Source: Thermofilaceae archaeon
GTDB lineage: Archaea > Thermoproteota > Thermoprotei > Thermofilales > Thermofilaceae
Direction: 5' to 3'
NCBI GenBank assembly: GCA_038731975.1
Contig: JAVYQJ010000001.1
Location: forward strand, 124,001-188,000
DNA: 64,000 nucleotides
Shown: piece by piece, positions 24,397 to 34,305 of the stretch
Layout: each line of letters begins with the position of its first letter
How positions within the stretch are numbered: position 1 is the stretch's first letter
The notes under the pieces: generated by a model
Database searches by the model: none
Seen by the model: only the letters and a program-made list of their open reading frames with translations
What the model was told of the DNA's origin: nothing
Translations under genes and position numbers: made by a program

Positions 24397-25371
24397 ATGG
24401 AGGAGAGGAACTTTTTACTCAAAAACGCGGTGGTCGATATTGGCAGGGAGGATTTGAAGAGCATAGCGCCTCTCGCCCATAAACTGGTGAAACTTTACGA
24501 TCAGATGGGAGGTTTTAGTTCACAGCTTGTAGCCAGGGCCGCCGAGATCATGCGGGAAATGATCCAAGATGAGGAGTGTACTGTTTTCCTGGCTTTTACG
24601 GCTAATCTGATGGCTACCGGGTTGCGTGGCGTGCTTGCGGCACTGGTAAGGGAGGGGTTTGTAGATGCAATAGTAACGACCGGGGGAACGTTTGATCACG
24701 ACATAGCCCGATCGTTAGGCAGTTATTATCGTGGGGACTTCGAGCTTGACGACCACATGCTACAGGAGCTAGGGATCCATAGGCTGGGGAACGTTTTAGT
24801 GCCAAGAGATAAGTACGGGCCAGTTGTGGAAGAATTTACGCATCGAATGCTCGAAGACCTTGTGAGGGTGAAGAGCAGGTGGACGCCGAGCGAGTTAGCG
24901 CAAGAGATCGGTAAGCGGCTCGGAGATGCGAACTCGGTTCTGGCAGCTGCGGCAGAGAGGGGTGTGCCTGTTTTCTCACCCGGCCTTGTGGACTCGGCTT
25001 TCGGGACAGCGTTTTTCACCTTCCGTGAAACAGGTCGGAGCAGAGGTTTCTCCCTGGAGCTAGATGTTCTCGGCGATTTATCGAGGATCTCCGACCTTGT
25101 CATGGAATCCGAGAAGATCGGTGCAATAGTGCTGGGCGGGGGGATCAGCAAGCACCACGTAATATGGTGGGCTCAATTCAAAGGAGGCCTCGACTACGCT
25201 ATCTACATCACTACAGCGACCGAGTTTGATGGAAGCTTGAGCGGTGCGCGGACGAGGGAGGCGATAAGTTGGGGTAAGCTCAAGCCTGAAGCTCGGCACG
25301 TTACTGTTCCAGCGGATGCAACGATAGTGTTCCCTATAATAGCGGCAGCTGTACTGGGTGAGCTAGAGTGA
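24397..25371 (+). CDS. dys: Deoxyhypusine synthase
   Basis: 324 residues. NAD- and spermidine-dependent enzyme that modifies the hypusine lysine of aIF5A. The catalytic lysine is K252 in GGGISKHHVIWW. The NAD-binding elements TTGGTFDHDI (about 94-103) and TEFDGSLSGA near residue 280 are present. Start ATG 24397 follows a GAGGGTG purine stretch. The stop overlaps the next gene's GTG start by 4 bp. With Dph2 at 4.8 kb, the window encodes enzymes for two archaeal-eukaryal translation factor modifications. Confidence 0.95.
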   Translation: MEERNFLLKNAVVDIGREDLKSIAPLAHKLVKLYDQMGGFSSQLVARAAEIMREMIQDEECTVFLAFTANLMATGLRGVLAALVREGFVDAIVTTGGTFDHDIARSLGSYYRGDFELDDHMLQELGIHRLGNVLVPRDKYGPVVEEFTHRMLEDLVRVKSRWTPSELAQEIGKRLGDANSVLAAAAERGVPVFSPGLVDSAFGTAFFTFRETGRSRGFSLELDVLGDLSRISDLVMESEKIGAIVLGGGISKHHVIWWAQFKGGLDYAIYITTATEFDGSLSGARTREAISWGKLKPEARHVTVPADATIVFPIIAAAVLGELE

Positions 25372-26375
25372 TCGAGGCCCAGGTTACATTTACAGTGATG
25401 GCAGCCGCGTTTACCGCCTTAGTCCTAACACCACTTACTGCTAGGGTGATGAAGAAGCTCGGCCACCTTAGAACAGACGTCCACAAGAGGGAGCAGCCGA
25501 AAGTACCCTATTCCGGGGGGGTGGCGCTTTTTGCCTCCGTCATCCCCTTTCTGATCGCTTTTGCACTCTTACAATGGGGGAGCACTGTCAGAGTTTGCGT
25601 TCTTCTCGCTTCCTCCAGTACAGCATTCCTACTGGGCCTCATCGACGACTTCAAGGTTTTAGGGGGCAAGGTTAAGATGCTTCTATCTCTGTTAACGGCA
25701 GTCCCTTTGGCAGCCGCTTACATCCTTTGGCCAGACGTCGTCCAGCTTGGGCGCCCCCTAGTACCACTTCTCGGGCGCCTTAGGCTGACTATCATCTACT
25801 GGTTGCTTCTGCCTCTTGTGGCTGCTGGGCCAGCGAACGTAGTGAACATGCTTGACGTTTTTAACGGTGTTATGCCCGCGACCACGTTTCTTACAGCTAC
25901 TACAATGGCTTTCGCTTCGCTGGTGGTTGGTAACGTTGAAGGAGTCGTCCTCCTCGCCCCCCTTATCGGGGCCTTGCTCGGCTACCTACCTTACAATAAG
26001 TGGCCGGCTCGAATCCTGAACGGCGACTCGGGTAGCCTGTTTGTGGGCGCGTACATCGGTGCTGTGGCAGCTCTGATTCATCTCGAGTTCATAGCTGCGA
26101 TCGCGCTCACCCCTCACATTCTTAATGGGGCGTTGGTGATAATCTCTGTCGGAGGTTTTAAGGAGCATCGTGAAATGAAGGGGAGACCCGTGAAGATACT
26201 GCCCGACTACAGGCTAGCGGCGTCCAGTGACTTGGAAGCCCCGATCTCTCTCACACGGCTGATCCTCGCTATAGATGGACCCCTGGATGAAAGGGCAATC
26301 GTAAGGAGGTTGATCGCCTTAAGTGCTGTGAGCTGCGCTCTAGCAGCTTTCTCCTCCCTCCTGATACCAAGGTGA
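25368..26375 (+). CDS. MraY/WecA-type polyprenyl-phosphate sugar-1-phosphate transferase
   Basis: 335 residues from GTG 25368, overlapping the TGA of the deoxyhypusine synthase gene. About ten membrane helices. Diagnostic cytoplasmic motifs are present: GLIDDFKVLGGK (about 90-101), NVVNMLDVFNG (about 157-167) and NGDSGSLFVGA (about 218-228). The family transfers an N-acetylhexosamine-1-phosphate from a UDP-sugar to a lipid phosphate. In archaea (AglH-type) this starts N-glycan assembly on dolichol phosphate. The exact sugar is inferred. Confidence 0.85.
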   Translation: MIEAQVTFTVMAAAFTALVLTPLTARVMKKLGHLRTDVHKREQPKVPYSGGVALFASVIPFLIAFALLQWGSTVRVCVLLASSSTAFLLGLIDDFKVLGGKVKMLLSLLTAVPLAAAYILWPDVVQLGRPLVPLLGRLRLTIIYWLLLPLVAAGPANVVNMLDVFNGVMPATTFLTATTMAFASLVVGNVEGVVLLAPLIGALLGYLPYNKWPARILNGDSGSLFVGAYIGAVAALIHLEFIAAIALTPHILNGALVIISVGGFKEHREMKGRPVKILPDYRLAASSDLEAPISLTRLILAIDGPLDERAIVRRLIALSAVSCALAAFSSLLIPR

Positions 26376-26380
26376 TTGAG

Positions 26381-26635
26381 ATGAAATCTATACTGCTCTT
26401 GAGCTTGCTAGCCATTGCCATTTGGGCATCTTCCATTCCAACGCTGGTGCTCATAAACTCGATACTCTACCTCATCGAAATTAGTTGGCTTCGATCCCTC
26501 CTCGGGGTAGTAGTTTTCGGAGGATGGGTCGCACTATGGTACGCCCTCTTGAAGATCATTTCCAAAAAGATACTATTTAGCAAATTTTCTAAGATAACTA
26601 ATAAAGATTCTGATAATAATAACTCCAAAGTTTAG
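26381..26635 (+). CDS. Small membrane protein
   Basis: 84 residues from ATG 26381, six bases after the transferase stop and preceded by AAGGTGATTGAG. Two hydrophobic segments (about 2-25 and 34-58) are followed by a lysine- and asparagine-rich tail. The tail is A/T-rich and overlaps the convergent phosphopantetheine adenylyltransferase gene by 38 bp. No family recognised. The layout suggests a small partner of the upstream glycosyl-1-phosphate transferase, but that is only inferred from position. Confidence 0.5.
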   Translation: MKSILLLSLLAIAIWASSIPTLVLINSILYLIEISWLRSLLGVVVFGGWVALWYALLKIISKKILFSKFSKITNKDSDNNNSKV

Positions 26636-27071
26636 TACTAGATATTGGTTTTCCATCATCTCCAAGTATCGGTTCAACAACTTTTATGATTAGGGGTTTC
26701 ATTTTTTTAGCTATCCTAGAGCGGTTGATTTTGAGTGCACCAATTAGGGTTTCTTCGGTAACTACTATTGCTTCTATCGAGGGATCGCTGCCTGCCGGCC
26801 CTTCGGCATCGTCTAATGGAAGTACCGTGATCCGTTGCCCCACCCTGGCTTTCCTTAAACAGTACCTCAGCACTCTGAGAGCTCTAACTTCGTAGGGCTC
26901 AACCGGGTGGTTCTTCCTACGCTGCGAAGCGAATTCGTCGCTGACGACTCCTATGACTACTTCGTCGCTAACCTCGAGAGCGGCTTTAATCAAGTGCCTA
27001 TGTCCAGAGTGAAAGAGCGAAAAAGTACCACCGACAGCGGTCCTCCTGTATGCTGGCTCTCCGCTAGCCAC
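26598..27071 (-). CDS. coaD: Phosphopantetheine adenylyltransferase
   Basis: 157 residues from GTG 27071. Nucleotidyltransferase fold of the archaeal/eukaryal PPAT type: the HxGH motif appears as FHSGHRH (about 20-26) after GGTF, and the second motif ISSTK is near residue 146. The enzyme adenylylates 4'-phosphopantetheine to dephospho-CoA. It begins 4 bp after the Hsp20 stop, so the two genes are cotranscribed. Confidence 0.9.
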   Translation of the reverse strand: MASGEPAYRRTAVGGTFSLFHSGHRHLIKAALEVSDEVVIGVVSDEFASQRRKNHPVEPYEVRALRVLRYCLRKARVGQRITVLPLDDAEGPAGSDPSIEAIVVTEETLIGALKINRSRIAKKMKPLIIKVVEPILGDDGKPISSTKLWSYYYQNLY

Positions 27072-27074
27072 TTT

Positions 27075-27512
27075 CTACTCTACAAGCACCTGTATCTCTT
27101 TAGCAACCTCGCTTTTCGGGATTCGTACTTCGAGAACGCCGTTCTCTAGCTTCGCCTTTGCTTGTTCTGGCCTAACCTTTACCGGGAGTTCAACCTTCTT
27201 GTATATTGAGTCTCCAACTCGTTGACGTATGATGTATCTCCCCTCCATCGGGATCTCAGTAGTTCGTTGTGCGAATATCTCTACAGTAGTTTCCGTGACT
27301 TTTACTCTTATGTTTTCCTTTGAAAAGCCAGGGACATCGACCAGCACAACTAATTCGTCGCCGCGCTCTACAACGTCTACCGGTGGTTCCCAAACCCCAA
27401 ACTTTAGCCCTTCGGCAGATAATCGAGCCCAGACGTCTCTAAACAGTTTTTCAACCTCCTTCTGAGTTTGAGCTATCAGGTCTGCTATTTCCTGAATTGT
27501 TTGTCTCTCCAT
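27075..27512 (-). CDS. Small heat shock protein (Hsp20/alpha-crystallin)
   Basis: 145 residues. An N-terminal helical region (about 1-42) precedes an alpha-crystallin domain (about 45-140) with the conserved GVLEVRIPK strand near residue 125. No clear C-terminal I-x-I anchor is visible. It acts as an ATP-independent holdase. It is one of two Hsp20 genes in the window, and this one heads an operon with coaD. Upstream TTTAATAATCTGC on the minus strand is the likely promoter. Confidence 0.9.
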   Translation of the reverse strand: MERQTIQEIADLIAQTQKEVEKLFRDVWARLSAEGLKFGVWEPPVDVVERGDELVVLVDVPGFSKENIRVKVTETTVEIFAQRTTEIPMEGRYIIRQRVGDSIYKKVELPVKVRPEQAKAKLENGVLEVRIPKSEVAKEIQVLVE

Positions 27513-27614
27513 ATTCCTCGCAAGGAAGATGCAGATGCAGATTATTAAAGGTATGGCTCTGACCTATGGACGCAATGTTTTAAGGGATGGGGTGAGGAAG
27601 CACGCGGTGAACAC

Positions 27615-28178
27615 GTGCTGTACGAAGTAAGGTGGCACGGGCGCGGAGGGCAAGGCGTTGTGACTGCAAGTGATATTCTGGCTCGGGCTGCAATCCTTGA
27701 GGGGAAGTTCGCGTACCATGCGCCAGAGTTCGGGCCGGAAAGGCGCGGAGCACCGGTCAGAGCTTTCACTCGGATTTCCGACGAAGTCATTGAGCAGCAT
27801 TTTGGAATATACAGGCCTGATGCGGTTGTTGTCATCGACCCCACACTTCAACTTAATCCCGAAATTGTGTTAGAGGGGGTTAAAGAGGGAGCACTCCTCG
27901 TTCTGAACGCGAAAAAGGTGGAAGAGGAACTCTTGAGGAGAGCTAAGAGTCTTAACCTAGCTGTTTGGACGGTGGACGCTTACAGTGTTGCACTGGAGAT
28001 ATTTGGGCGCCCCCTTTATAACACTCCCATGTTGGGTGCGTTTGTGAAGGCGTCCGGCATCGTTGGGCTCGACAGCATCCTAGAGATCGTAAAGGACAGG
28101 TTTAAAGAGCCTGTGATAGCGGCGAGAAACATCGAAGCTATTAAAAGGTGTTTTGAGGGGGTGAAGCGCGTTGAGTAG
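27615..28178 (+). CDS. porC: Pyruvate:ferredoxin oxidoreductase, gamma subunit
   Basis: 187 residues from GTG 27615, first gene of the por operon. The opening RWHGRGGQGVVTAS (about 6-19) and APEFGPERRGAPV (about 36-48) are characteristic of the POR/2-oxoacid oxidoreductase gamma domain. The complex oxidises pyruvate to acetyl-CoA and CO2, reducing ferredoxin, or works in reverse for carbon fixation. A TTTTAAGG element (27577-27584) and a GGGGTGAGG stretch precede the start. Confidence 0.9.
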   Translation: MLYEVRWHGRGGQGVVTASDILARAAILEGKFAYHAPEFGPERRGAPVRAFTRISDEVIEQHFGIYRPDAVVVIDPTLQLNPEIVLEGVKEGALLVLNAKKVEEELLRRAKSLNLAVWTVDAYSVALEIFGRPLYNTPMLGAFVKASGIVGLDSILEIVKDRFKEPVIAARNIEAIKRCFEGVKRVE

Positions 28179-28455
28179 CAGATTGTTGAGCTGGAGGGAA
28201 CTGCCTGGAGCACCCGTGATAACGGAGGGGGGTAGCTCGATTCGATACAAAACTGGCAACTGGCGGGCGCTTAAGCCCATACTCGACTCGAACAAGTGCA
28301 TCAAGTGTCTGCTCTGCTGGTTCTACTGTCCGGAACCAGCGATAATTAGAAGGGAGGACGATAGCGTTGAGATCGATTACAACTATTGCAAAGGTTGTGG
28401 TATCTGCGCTCACGAGTGTCCCGTAAAAGCTATCACGATGGTAGAGGAGGGGTGA
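28171..28455 (+). CDS. porD: Pyruvate:ferredoxin oxidoreductase, delta (ferredoxin) subunit
   Basis: 94 residues from TTG 28171, overlapping porC by 8 bp. Two 4Fe-4S motifs: CIKCLLCWFYCPEP (about 47-60) and CKGCGICAHECPVKAI (about 74-89). It passes electrons from the TPP site in PorB to external ferredoxin. The four-gene order gamma-delta-alpha-beta is the standard archaeal arrangement. Confidence 0.92.
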   Translation: MSSRLLSWRELPGAPVITEGGSSIRYKTGNWRALKPILDSNKCIKCLLCWFYCPEPAIIRREDDSVEIDYNYCKGCGICAHECPVKAITMVEEG

Positions 28456-28459
28456 TGTA

Positions 28460-29659
28460 ATGGCCCAAGCAGTAATCGTAGGGAAACAGCGCCGAACGGG
28501 TATGACGGGTAACGAGGCAGTTGCCTACGCTGTAAAGCAGGCTGACGTTGATGTGATAGCGGCCTACCCGATTACGCCCCAAACCATAATTGTTGAGAGG
28601 CTAGCCGACTACGTTAACAACGGAGAATTGAATGCGTCGTACGTACCTGTTGAAAGCGAGCACTCTGCACTGTCTGCGTGCATCGGTGCCTCAATCGCGG
28701 GGGCGCGCGTGTTTACAGCGTCTAGTTCGCAAGGCTTAGCGTTGATGTGGGAGATGCTCTGGATCGCTTCCGCTCTCAGGACAACGATAGTCATGGCTCT
28801 CGCTAATAGGGCTCTCTCGGCCCCGATCAACATTCATTGCAGCCATGACGATGCCTACGCTTGCCGTGACACAGGGTGGATACAGTTCTTCGCTGAGAAC
28901 GTCCAGGAAGCATACGATCTGACGCTCATGGCTTTCCGCGTCTCCGAGGACAAGCGGGTTCTCTTCCCCTCGATCATCAACTTGGATGGGTTCATCCTCA
29001 GTCACGGCCTCGAGCCACTATACGTCTTAAGCGACGAGGCTGTTAGGGAATTTCTGCCTCCGAAGGACCCAGTGTTCCACATAGACCCCGCGAAACCGAT
29101 AACTTTCAATCCGCTCGTTCTTTTCGATTATTACTTTGAGTTTAAGAAGGTGCAAGCTGAAGCTTTCAAGAATGCATACCCGACGATTCTTGAAGTCTTC
29201 AAGGAGTACGAGAAAATTAGCGGGAGGAAGTACGCACCCGTTAAGTCCTTCGGGATGGAGGACGCTGAGGTTGCAGTAGTAGTTCTAGGCTCTTCAGCTG
29301 GTACGGCTCGTTACGTTGCACGCCAGCTGCGAGAAAAGGGCGAGAGGGTTGGAGTCGTCAGTTTGACTCTCTATAGACCGTTCCCAGCTAGAGAGCTAGT
29401 CGAAGCTCTAAGCGGGGTGAAAGCAGTGGTAGTAATGGATAGAAGTTACAGCTTCGGCAGTCCAGGAGCGCAGTTGTTCATGGATGTCGCGGCCGCGTTC
29501 ATTAACGAGGCTGAAAGGCCCCTCCTCATTAACGCTATCTACGGATTGGGCGGGAGGGATCTAATGCCGGAGCACGTTAGGGAAGCATTTAAGCTCGCTC
29601 AGGACGTTGCTAAAACAGGAAAGGTTATAGAAAGGGAGGTTTGGCTCGGGGTGAGATAG
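28460..29659 (+). CDS. porA: Pyruvate:ferredoxin oxidoreductase, alpha subunit
   Basis: 399 residues from ATG 28460. The TGNEAVAYAVKQADVDVIA segment followed by YPITPQT (about 35-41) marks the alpha pyrimidine-binding domain. The C-terminal transketolase-like domain includes the YRPFPARELVEAL segment. It forms the active site with PorB. Four bases separate it from porD and one from porB, so expression should be tightly coupled. Confidence 0.93.
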   Translation: MAQAVIVGKQRRTGMTGNEAVAYAVKQADVDVIAAYPITPQTIIVERLADYVNNGELNASYVPVESEHSALSACIGASIAGARVFTASSSQGLALMWEMLWIASALRTTIVMALANRALSAPINIHCSHDDAYACRDTGWIQFFAENVQEAYDLTLMAFRVSEDKRVLFPSIINLDGFILSHGLEPLYVLSDEAVREFLPPKDPVFHIDPAKPITFNPLVLFDYYFEFKKVQAEAFKNAYPTILEVFKEYEKISGRKYAPVKSFGMEDAEVAVVVLGSSAGTARYVARQLREKGERVGVVSLTLYRPFPARELVEALSGVKAVVVMDRSYSFGSPGAQLFMDVAAAFINEAERPLLINAIYGLGGRDLMPEHVREAFKLAQDVAKTGKVIEREVWLGVR

Positions 29660-29660
29660 G

Positions 29661-30590
29661 ATGAGCGGTCAGGTTAAGGCGCTACGGGAGTTCCCACGTG
29701 AGGAGCTTTTCGCTCCCGGTCACAGGCTGTGCGCAGGATGCGGGATACCACAACTTGTTAGAACAGCTCTAAAAGCAGTACCCGACCCGAAGGTTGTCGT
29801 AACGGCAACAGGGTGCTTAGAAGTAGCAACGACAATCTACCCCTACACGAGCTGGAGGGTGCCATGGGTCCACAGCGCTTTCGAGAACGCGGCAGCTACA
29901 GCTTCTGGCATCGAAGCAGCCTTTAGAGCGTTCGAGAAGAAGCGGGGTGTAAAAAGGCCCAAAGTGGTGGTCTTCGCTGGAGATGGTGGTACGTTCGACA
30001 TAGGGTTCCAAGCTCTCAGCGGTGCGTTGGAAAGGGGGCATGATCTGATTTACATATGCTACGATAATGAAGCCTACATGAATACGGGGATTCAGAGAAG
30101 CGGTGCTACGCCGCGGGGAGCTGCTACTACTACAACACCGGCAGGTAAGGTGATACCCGGTAAGCTGGAAAAGAAGAAGGATCTTATAGGTGTAGCCATT
30201 GCCCACGGCATCAGGTATGCTGCAACACTCAACCCCGCTTACCCTGTAGACATGTATAATAAAATAGTGAAGGCGGCATCGATTGAAGGACCCACGGTAC
30301 TGCACTACTACACTCCATGCCCCACTGGTTGGCGATCTGACCCGGCCCGGTCGATCGAGATTGCTAGGTTAGCCGTTCAGACGCGCGTATGGCCTCTGTA
30401 CGAGTATGAGGATGGAACTTACAGAATTAATGTGCTCGTGAAGAATCCCAAGCCTTTAGAAGAGTACTTGAAACTCCAGGGAAGGTTTTCGCACCTCCTA
30501 CTTCCCGAAAACAAGTGGGTACTTGAACAGCTGAAGCGTGACATCGAGGAGAACTGGAACCGGCTACTGAAGCTCGCTGGCTTAGCGTAA
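29661..30590 (+). CDS. porB: Pyruvate:ferredoxin oxidoreductase, beta subunit
   Basis: 309 residues from ATG 29661. It binds thiamine pyrophosphate through GDGGTFDIGFQALSGA (about 110-125) with a downstream YDNEAYMNTG. CAGCGIPQ (about 22-29) and C53 contribute to a 4Fe-4S cluster. It is the last gene of the operon. A T-rich stretch (TTTTCCTCTTTCGTTTT, about 30611-30627) follows and may terminate the transcript. Confidence 0.93.
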   Translation: MSGQVKALREFPREELFAPGHRLCAGCGIPQLVRTALKAVPDPKVVVTATGCLEVATTIYPYTSWRVPWVHSAFENAAATASGIEAAFRAFEKKRGVKRPKVVVFAGDGGTFDIGFQALSGALERGHDLIYICYDNEAYMNTGIQRSGATPRGAATTTTPAGKVIPGKLEKKKDLIGVAIAHGIRYAATLNPAYPVDMYNKIVKAASIEGPTVLHYYTPCPTGWRSDPARSIEIARLAVQTRVWPLYEYEDGTYRINVLVKNPKPLEEYLKLQGRFSHLLLPENKWVLEQLKRDIEENWNRLLKLAGLA

Positions 30591-30651
30591 ACCCACACTG
30601 GTCGATATCTCTTTTCCTCTTTCGTTTTAGCAAAATTCTTTTAACCCCAAG

Positions 30652-33600
30652 ATGTCGTCAGCGCATCCGAGTTTGATGGCTCGAATGCTTATCAGGGAAC
30701 AGTGCCCTAACTGCGGGGGCGCGATAAGCGACGAGAGGCTGGCAGCGGGTCTTCCCTGCGAGGTTTGCCTTCCAGAGCCTCCTTTAGGCGTAGTCGGCGC
30801 AGACAAACCCTCCAGGTTCGTGCTGTTGAAAACTGTTTGCGAAGCTCTTTCACTTTTAGGACGGTGTAAAGGGCTCAAGAGGATTCTGGAGGAGGAAGCA
30901 GAGGTTTACGATTTCGAGACGTTTTTCGAAAACGCTGTTGGGAGCAGGCCATGGAGCGCGCAAAAGATGTGGGCCCGCCGTGTATTACGAGGGCTCTCCT
31001 TTGTCATTTTGGCTCCGACGGGCATTGGGAAAAGTGTGTTTGGGATCGTGATGTCACTATATCTGGCTTCGAAAGGGAAGAGATGCTACCTTATCTTGCC
31101 GACAAGTGTACTGGTCAAACAGACATTCGATAGGCTCCAGGACTACTCCAGCAAGCTTGGGTTGAACGTCAGGGTGCTCGCCTACACGTCGCGTAGTGGT
31201 AAATCTAGAAATGATACCTTGAAGAAGATCGAGCAGAGTGATTATGATATACTAATAACTACTTCTCAATTTTTATCTAAAAATTTCGAATTAATAAAGA
31301 ATTCCACATTCGATTTCATTTTCGTGGATGATGTCGACGCGATCATTAAATCCTCAAAGAACGTTGAGAAAGTGCTCGCGTTGTTAGGGTTCAGCGAGCA
31401 AGCAATAAACGAGGCTCTTAAGATCGCTAAAATAGCTACGGCTAGAAGATCAGAGGGTAGCGCAAGTGAGCTGGAGAAAGCTCGGGCAAGGCTAAGAGAG
31501 ATGCTAGCCCAAACAAAGCACGGTATCCTAGTCGTATCAACGGCCACGGGAAGACCTCGAGGCCTTAGAGTGAAGCTGTTCAAAGAGCTTCTCGACTTTG
31601 AAATTGGCTCGGGAGCTGAACTCCTTCGTAACGTTGTTGATAGCTACTCGCTCGTAAGTAATGAAAAAACGCTCTACGCGAAGGTTGCCGAGATAGCTGG
31701 TGTCCTGGGCAAAGGTGGCCTGATTTACGTGCAACCGGGTACTTCCGAAGAACAGATTAACGAATTGATTAAGCTTCTCGAGAGCAAGGGGCTGCGGGCT
31801 AAAGCTTTAACTTCGAGAAGTAAGAAGGAGCTTGAAAATTTCGAGCGTGGAGAAATAGACATTCTCATTGGCTTTGCCACTTACTACGGCGTTCTTGTGC
31901 GGGGAATAGATCTACCGCACGTGATACGCTACGCGATTTTCGTCGAAGTCCCCCACTTCCGCTTCGCTGCTGGGATCGATGAAGCGAGTCCTCTAAGGCT
32001 GCTGCAATTGGCACAGGTTTTAAGGAGTGTTCTACGTGGCCCGGAAGCGAATACTCTCGATAAACTCACCTCTGTAATCAGAAGGTACACTTTGAACCTG
32101 GATCAAGCTTCATATAGATTGCTTACTGAATCTTTAGCTAACGATAGGAAACCTGAAGGTTTTCTTGGATTTCTTTACGAGCGCCTATTAGAGCTCAGAA
32201 GCTTGCTGAGGGAACTTCTCTCGCGTGAGGAGTTGCTCAAGGAGCTTCAATCTAGTTCCCTAGCGTCGATAAAGATGGTGAACGGTAAACCGTACATCAT
32301 TCTCCCCGATGCTCCCACGTACTTGCAAGCTTCAGGGAGAACGTCGAGGATGTACGCAGGAGGGATTTCGAAGGGGCTCTCCGTAATTGTAACTAGTGAT
32401 GAGAGCTTGCTTAAGGCGTTAATTAGGCAGACAAGCTGGTACGTGGAGGATGCGAAGTGGTCGCGATTTGAAGACCTTGACTTAGCCAGCATTCTCAAAG
32501 AAATAGATGGGGATCGCGAGATGATCCGGCGTCTCAAGGAAGGCAAGGTGAAGGGGGAAATTGCGGAACTTGCTAAAACAGCGCTCGTCGTCGTCGAGTC
32601 TCCAACCAAGGCTAGGACGATAGCTTCGTTCTTCGGTAGACCCTCGCGCAGGAGGGTTGGAAGAATAGTGGTACATGAGGTTAGTGCGGGAAACTTGCAG
32701 CTGTTAGTGGCTGCGACTAAGGGTCATGTGCTTGATCTAGTCACCGACGAGGGTTTTTACGGGGTCAGAGTTGATGGAGCTTTTATCCCGGTGTACACGA
32801 CAATTAAACGTTGCCTCTCCTGCGGTACGCAATTTACTGACTCGAAAAGCGGTGCGTGTCCACGCTGTGGGAAGAGTACGGTTGTTGATCAAGCTGAAGT
32901 TGTGAAAGCGCTGCAGAGGGTTGCAGGCGAAGTTGACCTGGTCCTCCTAGCTACGGATCCTGACACTGAAGGGGAGAAGATTGCCTGGGACCTCTATACT
33001 CTACTCGCGCCCTATACGCGCTCGTTAATGCGAATCGAGTTCCACGAGATCACGAGAAGGGCATTCGAGGAGGCTTTGAAGAATCCGAGAAGTATAGATA
33101 TGAAGAGGGTTGAGGCGCAGCTGATACGCCGCATCGAGGATCGCTGGCTGGGTTTCACTCTGAGCCGGAAACTATGGGACCGCTTCGGTATGCACTGGCT
33201 CTCAGCGGGGAGGGTTCAGACACCTGTGCTAGGGTGGGTGATTGAGCAGTACAAGAGGGTCAGAGAAAGTGTAATGACAGTTTTCCGGGTGAAACTCGAT
33301 AACGGCCTGACGCTGGTTTTTGAGAGCGGTGTTAGTGGGCGCGAAGCCCGCAAGCTGGCTAAAGAACTAAAGGAAAGTACGGTTACAATCGAGCGGTTGA
33401 GCGTAGAAAGCTCCAAGCTGCATCCTCCACCCCCATTCTCGACGGATGCTATGCTAAAGGAGGCTGTAGCAGTCCTCAACTTATCAGCTGAAGAAGTGAT
33501 GAGACTGGCACAGGATCTCTTCGAGATGGGTCTCATCACTTATCACAGAACGGACAGTACTCATGTCTCAGCGCTTGGAATTGGCATAGCGAAGTCCTAC

Positions 33601-34305
33601 ATCGTTGAACGCTTTGGCGAGGCATTGTTTACACCCCGCTCTTGGGGGGCACCTGGGGCTCACGAGTGCATCAGGCCTACGAGACCCATCGACGCTGAAA
33701 CATTGAGGGCTTTCGTGAGTCAAGGAATAATACAGCTGGCTAGGCCGTTAACCCAGCAGCACTACAGGCTCTACGATCTAATATTCAGGCGCTTCATTGC
33801 GAGCCAGATGCCTGAGTGTACCGCAAAGATTGAACGATTGAGGGTTACGCTTGGACCTCTCACAAAGGAGATGACCACTTACGTCGAAATTGTGGATCCA
33901 GGGTTCGCACGTATATACCAGCCGTTCAAGCTCGCTAAACTCGTGCCTGGTACATATAGGGTGGTCGGCTTAAAGCACCGCAGGTTACCGACCTTGAGGC
34001 TCTACAGTCAGGCCGACTTAGTAGCCAGGATGAAAGAGGAAGGGATCGGTAGGCCTTCGACGTATGCTAAGATCATTGCAACACTAATCGATAGGAGGTA
34101 CGTGATAGAAACGAAGAGGCACAAGCTTGTTCCGACCGATCTCGGTTTGAAGGTTTACAGCTATTTAAGCGAGAACTTTGGGGATCTTATCTCTGTTGAA
34201 AGGACTCGAATCGTTGAGGAGCTTATGGATAAGGTTGAGCGGGGAGAAGTAGATTATATGACGGTTCTCCGCGATCTATACGAAGAGGTGGTGAAGATTG
34301 GTTGA
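30652..34305 (+). CDS. rgy: Reverse gyrase
   Basis: 1217 residues, single polypeptide as in most hyperthermophiles. It has an N-terminal zinc finger (CxxC at 18/21 and 36/39), then a helicase-like module with Walker A APTGIGKS (121-128) and a VDDVDA Walker B. The type IA topoisomerase module starts near residue 643 (VVVESPTKAR) and holds a second zinc finger (about 722-742), the acidic triad LATDPDTEGEK, and catalytic Y964 (GLITYHRTDS). ATP-dependent positive supercoiling is the diagnostic function of hyperthermophiles. The stop overlaps the NMN adenylyltransferase start by 8 bp. Confidence 0.97.
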   Translation: MSSAHPSLMARMLIREQCPNCGGAISDERLAAGLPCEVCLPEPPLGVVGADKPSRFVLLKTVCEALSLLGRCKGLKRILEEEAEVYDFETFFENAVGSRPWSAQKMWARRVLRGLSFVILAPTGIGKSVFGIVMSLYLASKGKRCYLILPTSVLVKQTFDRLQDYSSKLGLNVRVLAYTSRSGKSRNDTLKKIEQSDYDILITTSQFLSKNFELIKNSTFDFIFVDDVDAIIKSSKNVEKVLALLGFSEQAINEALKIAKIATARRSEGSASELEKARARLREMLAQTKHGILVVSTATGRPRGLRVKLFKELLDFEIGSGAELLRNVVDSYSLVSNEKTLYAKVAEIAGVLGKGGLIYVQPGTSEEQINELIKLLESKGLRAKALTSRSKKELENFERGEIDILIGFATYYGVLVRGIDLPHVIRYAIFVEVPHFRFAAGIDEASPLRLLQLAQVLRSVLRGPEANTLDKLTSVIRRYTLNLDQASYRLLTESLANDRKPEGFLGFLYERLLELRSLLRELLSREELLKELQSSSLASIKMVNGKPYIILPDAPTYLQASGRTSRMYAGGISKGLSVIVTSDESLLKALIRQTSWYVEDAKWSRFEDLDLASILKEIDGDREMIRRLKEGKVKGEIAELAKTALVVVESPTKARTIASFFGRPSRRRVGRIVVHEVSAGNLQLLVAATKGHVLDLVTDEGFYGVRVDGAFIPVYTTIKRCLSCGTQFTDSKSGACPRCGKSTVVDQAEVVKALQRVAGEVDLVLLATDPDTEGEKIAWDLYTLLAPYTRSLMRIEFHEITRRAFEEALKNPRSIDMKRVEAQLIRRIEDRWLGFTLSRKLWDRFGMHWLSAGRVQTPVLGWVIEQYKRVRESVMTVFRVKLDNGLTLVFESGVSGREARKLAKELKESTVTIERLSVESSKLHPPPPFSTDAMLKEAVAVLNLSAEEVMRLAQDLFEMGLITYHRTDSTHVSALGIGIAKSYIVERFGEALFTPRSWGAPGAHECIRPTRPIDAETLRAFVSQGIIQLARPLTQQHYRLYDLIFRRFIASQMPECTAKIERLRVTLGPLTKEMTTYVEIVDPGFARIYQPFKLAKLVPGTYRVVGLKHRRLPTLRLYSQADLVARMKEEGIGRPSTYAKIIATLIDRRYVIETKRHKLVPTDLGLKVYSYLSENFGDLISVERTRIVEELMDKVERGEVDYMTVLRDLYEEVVKIG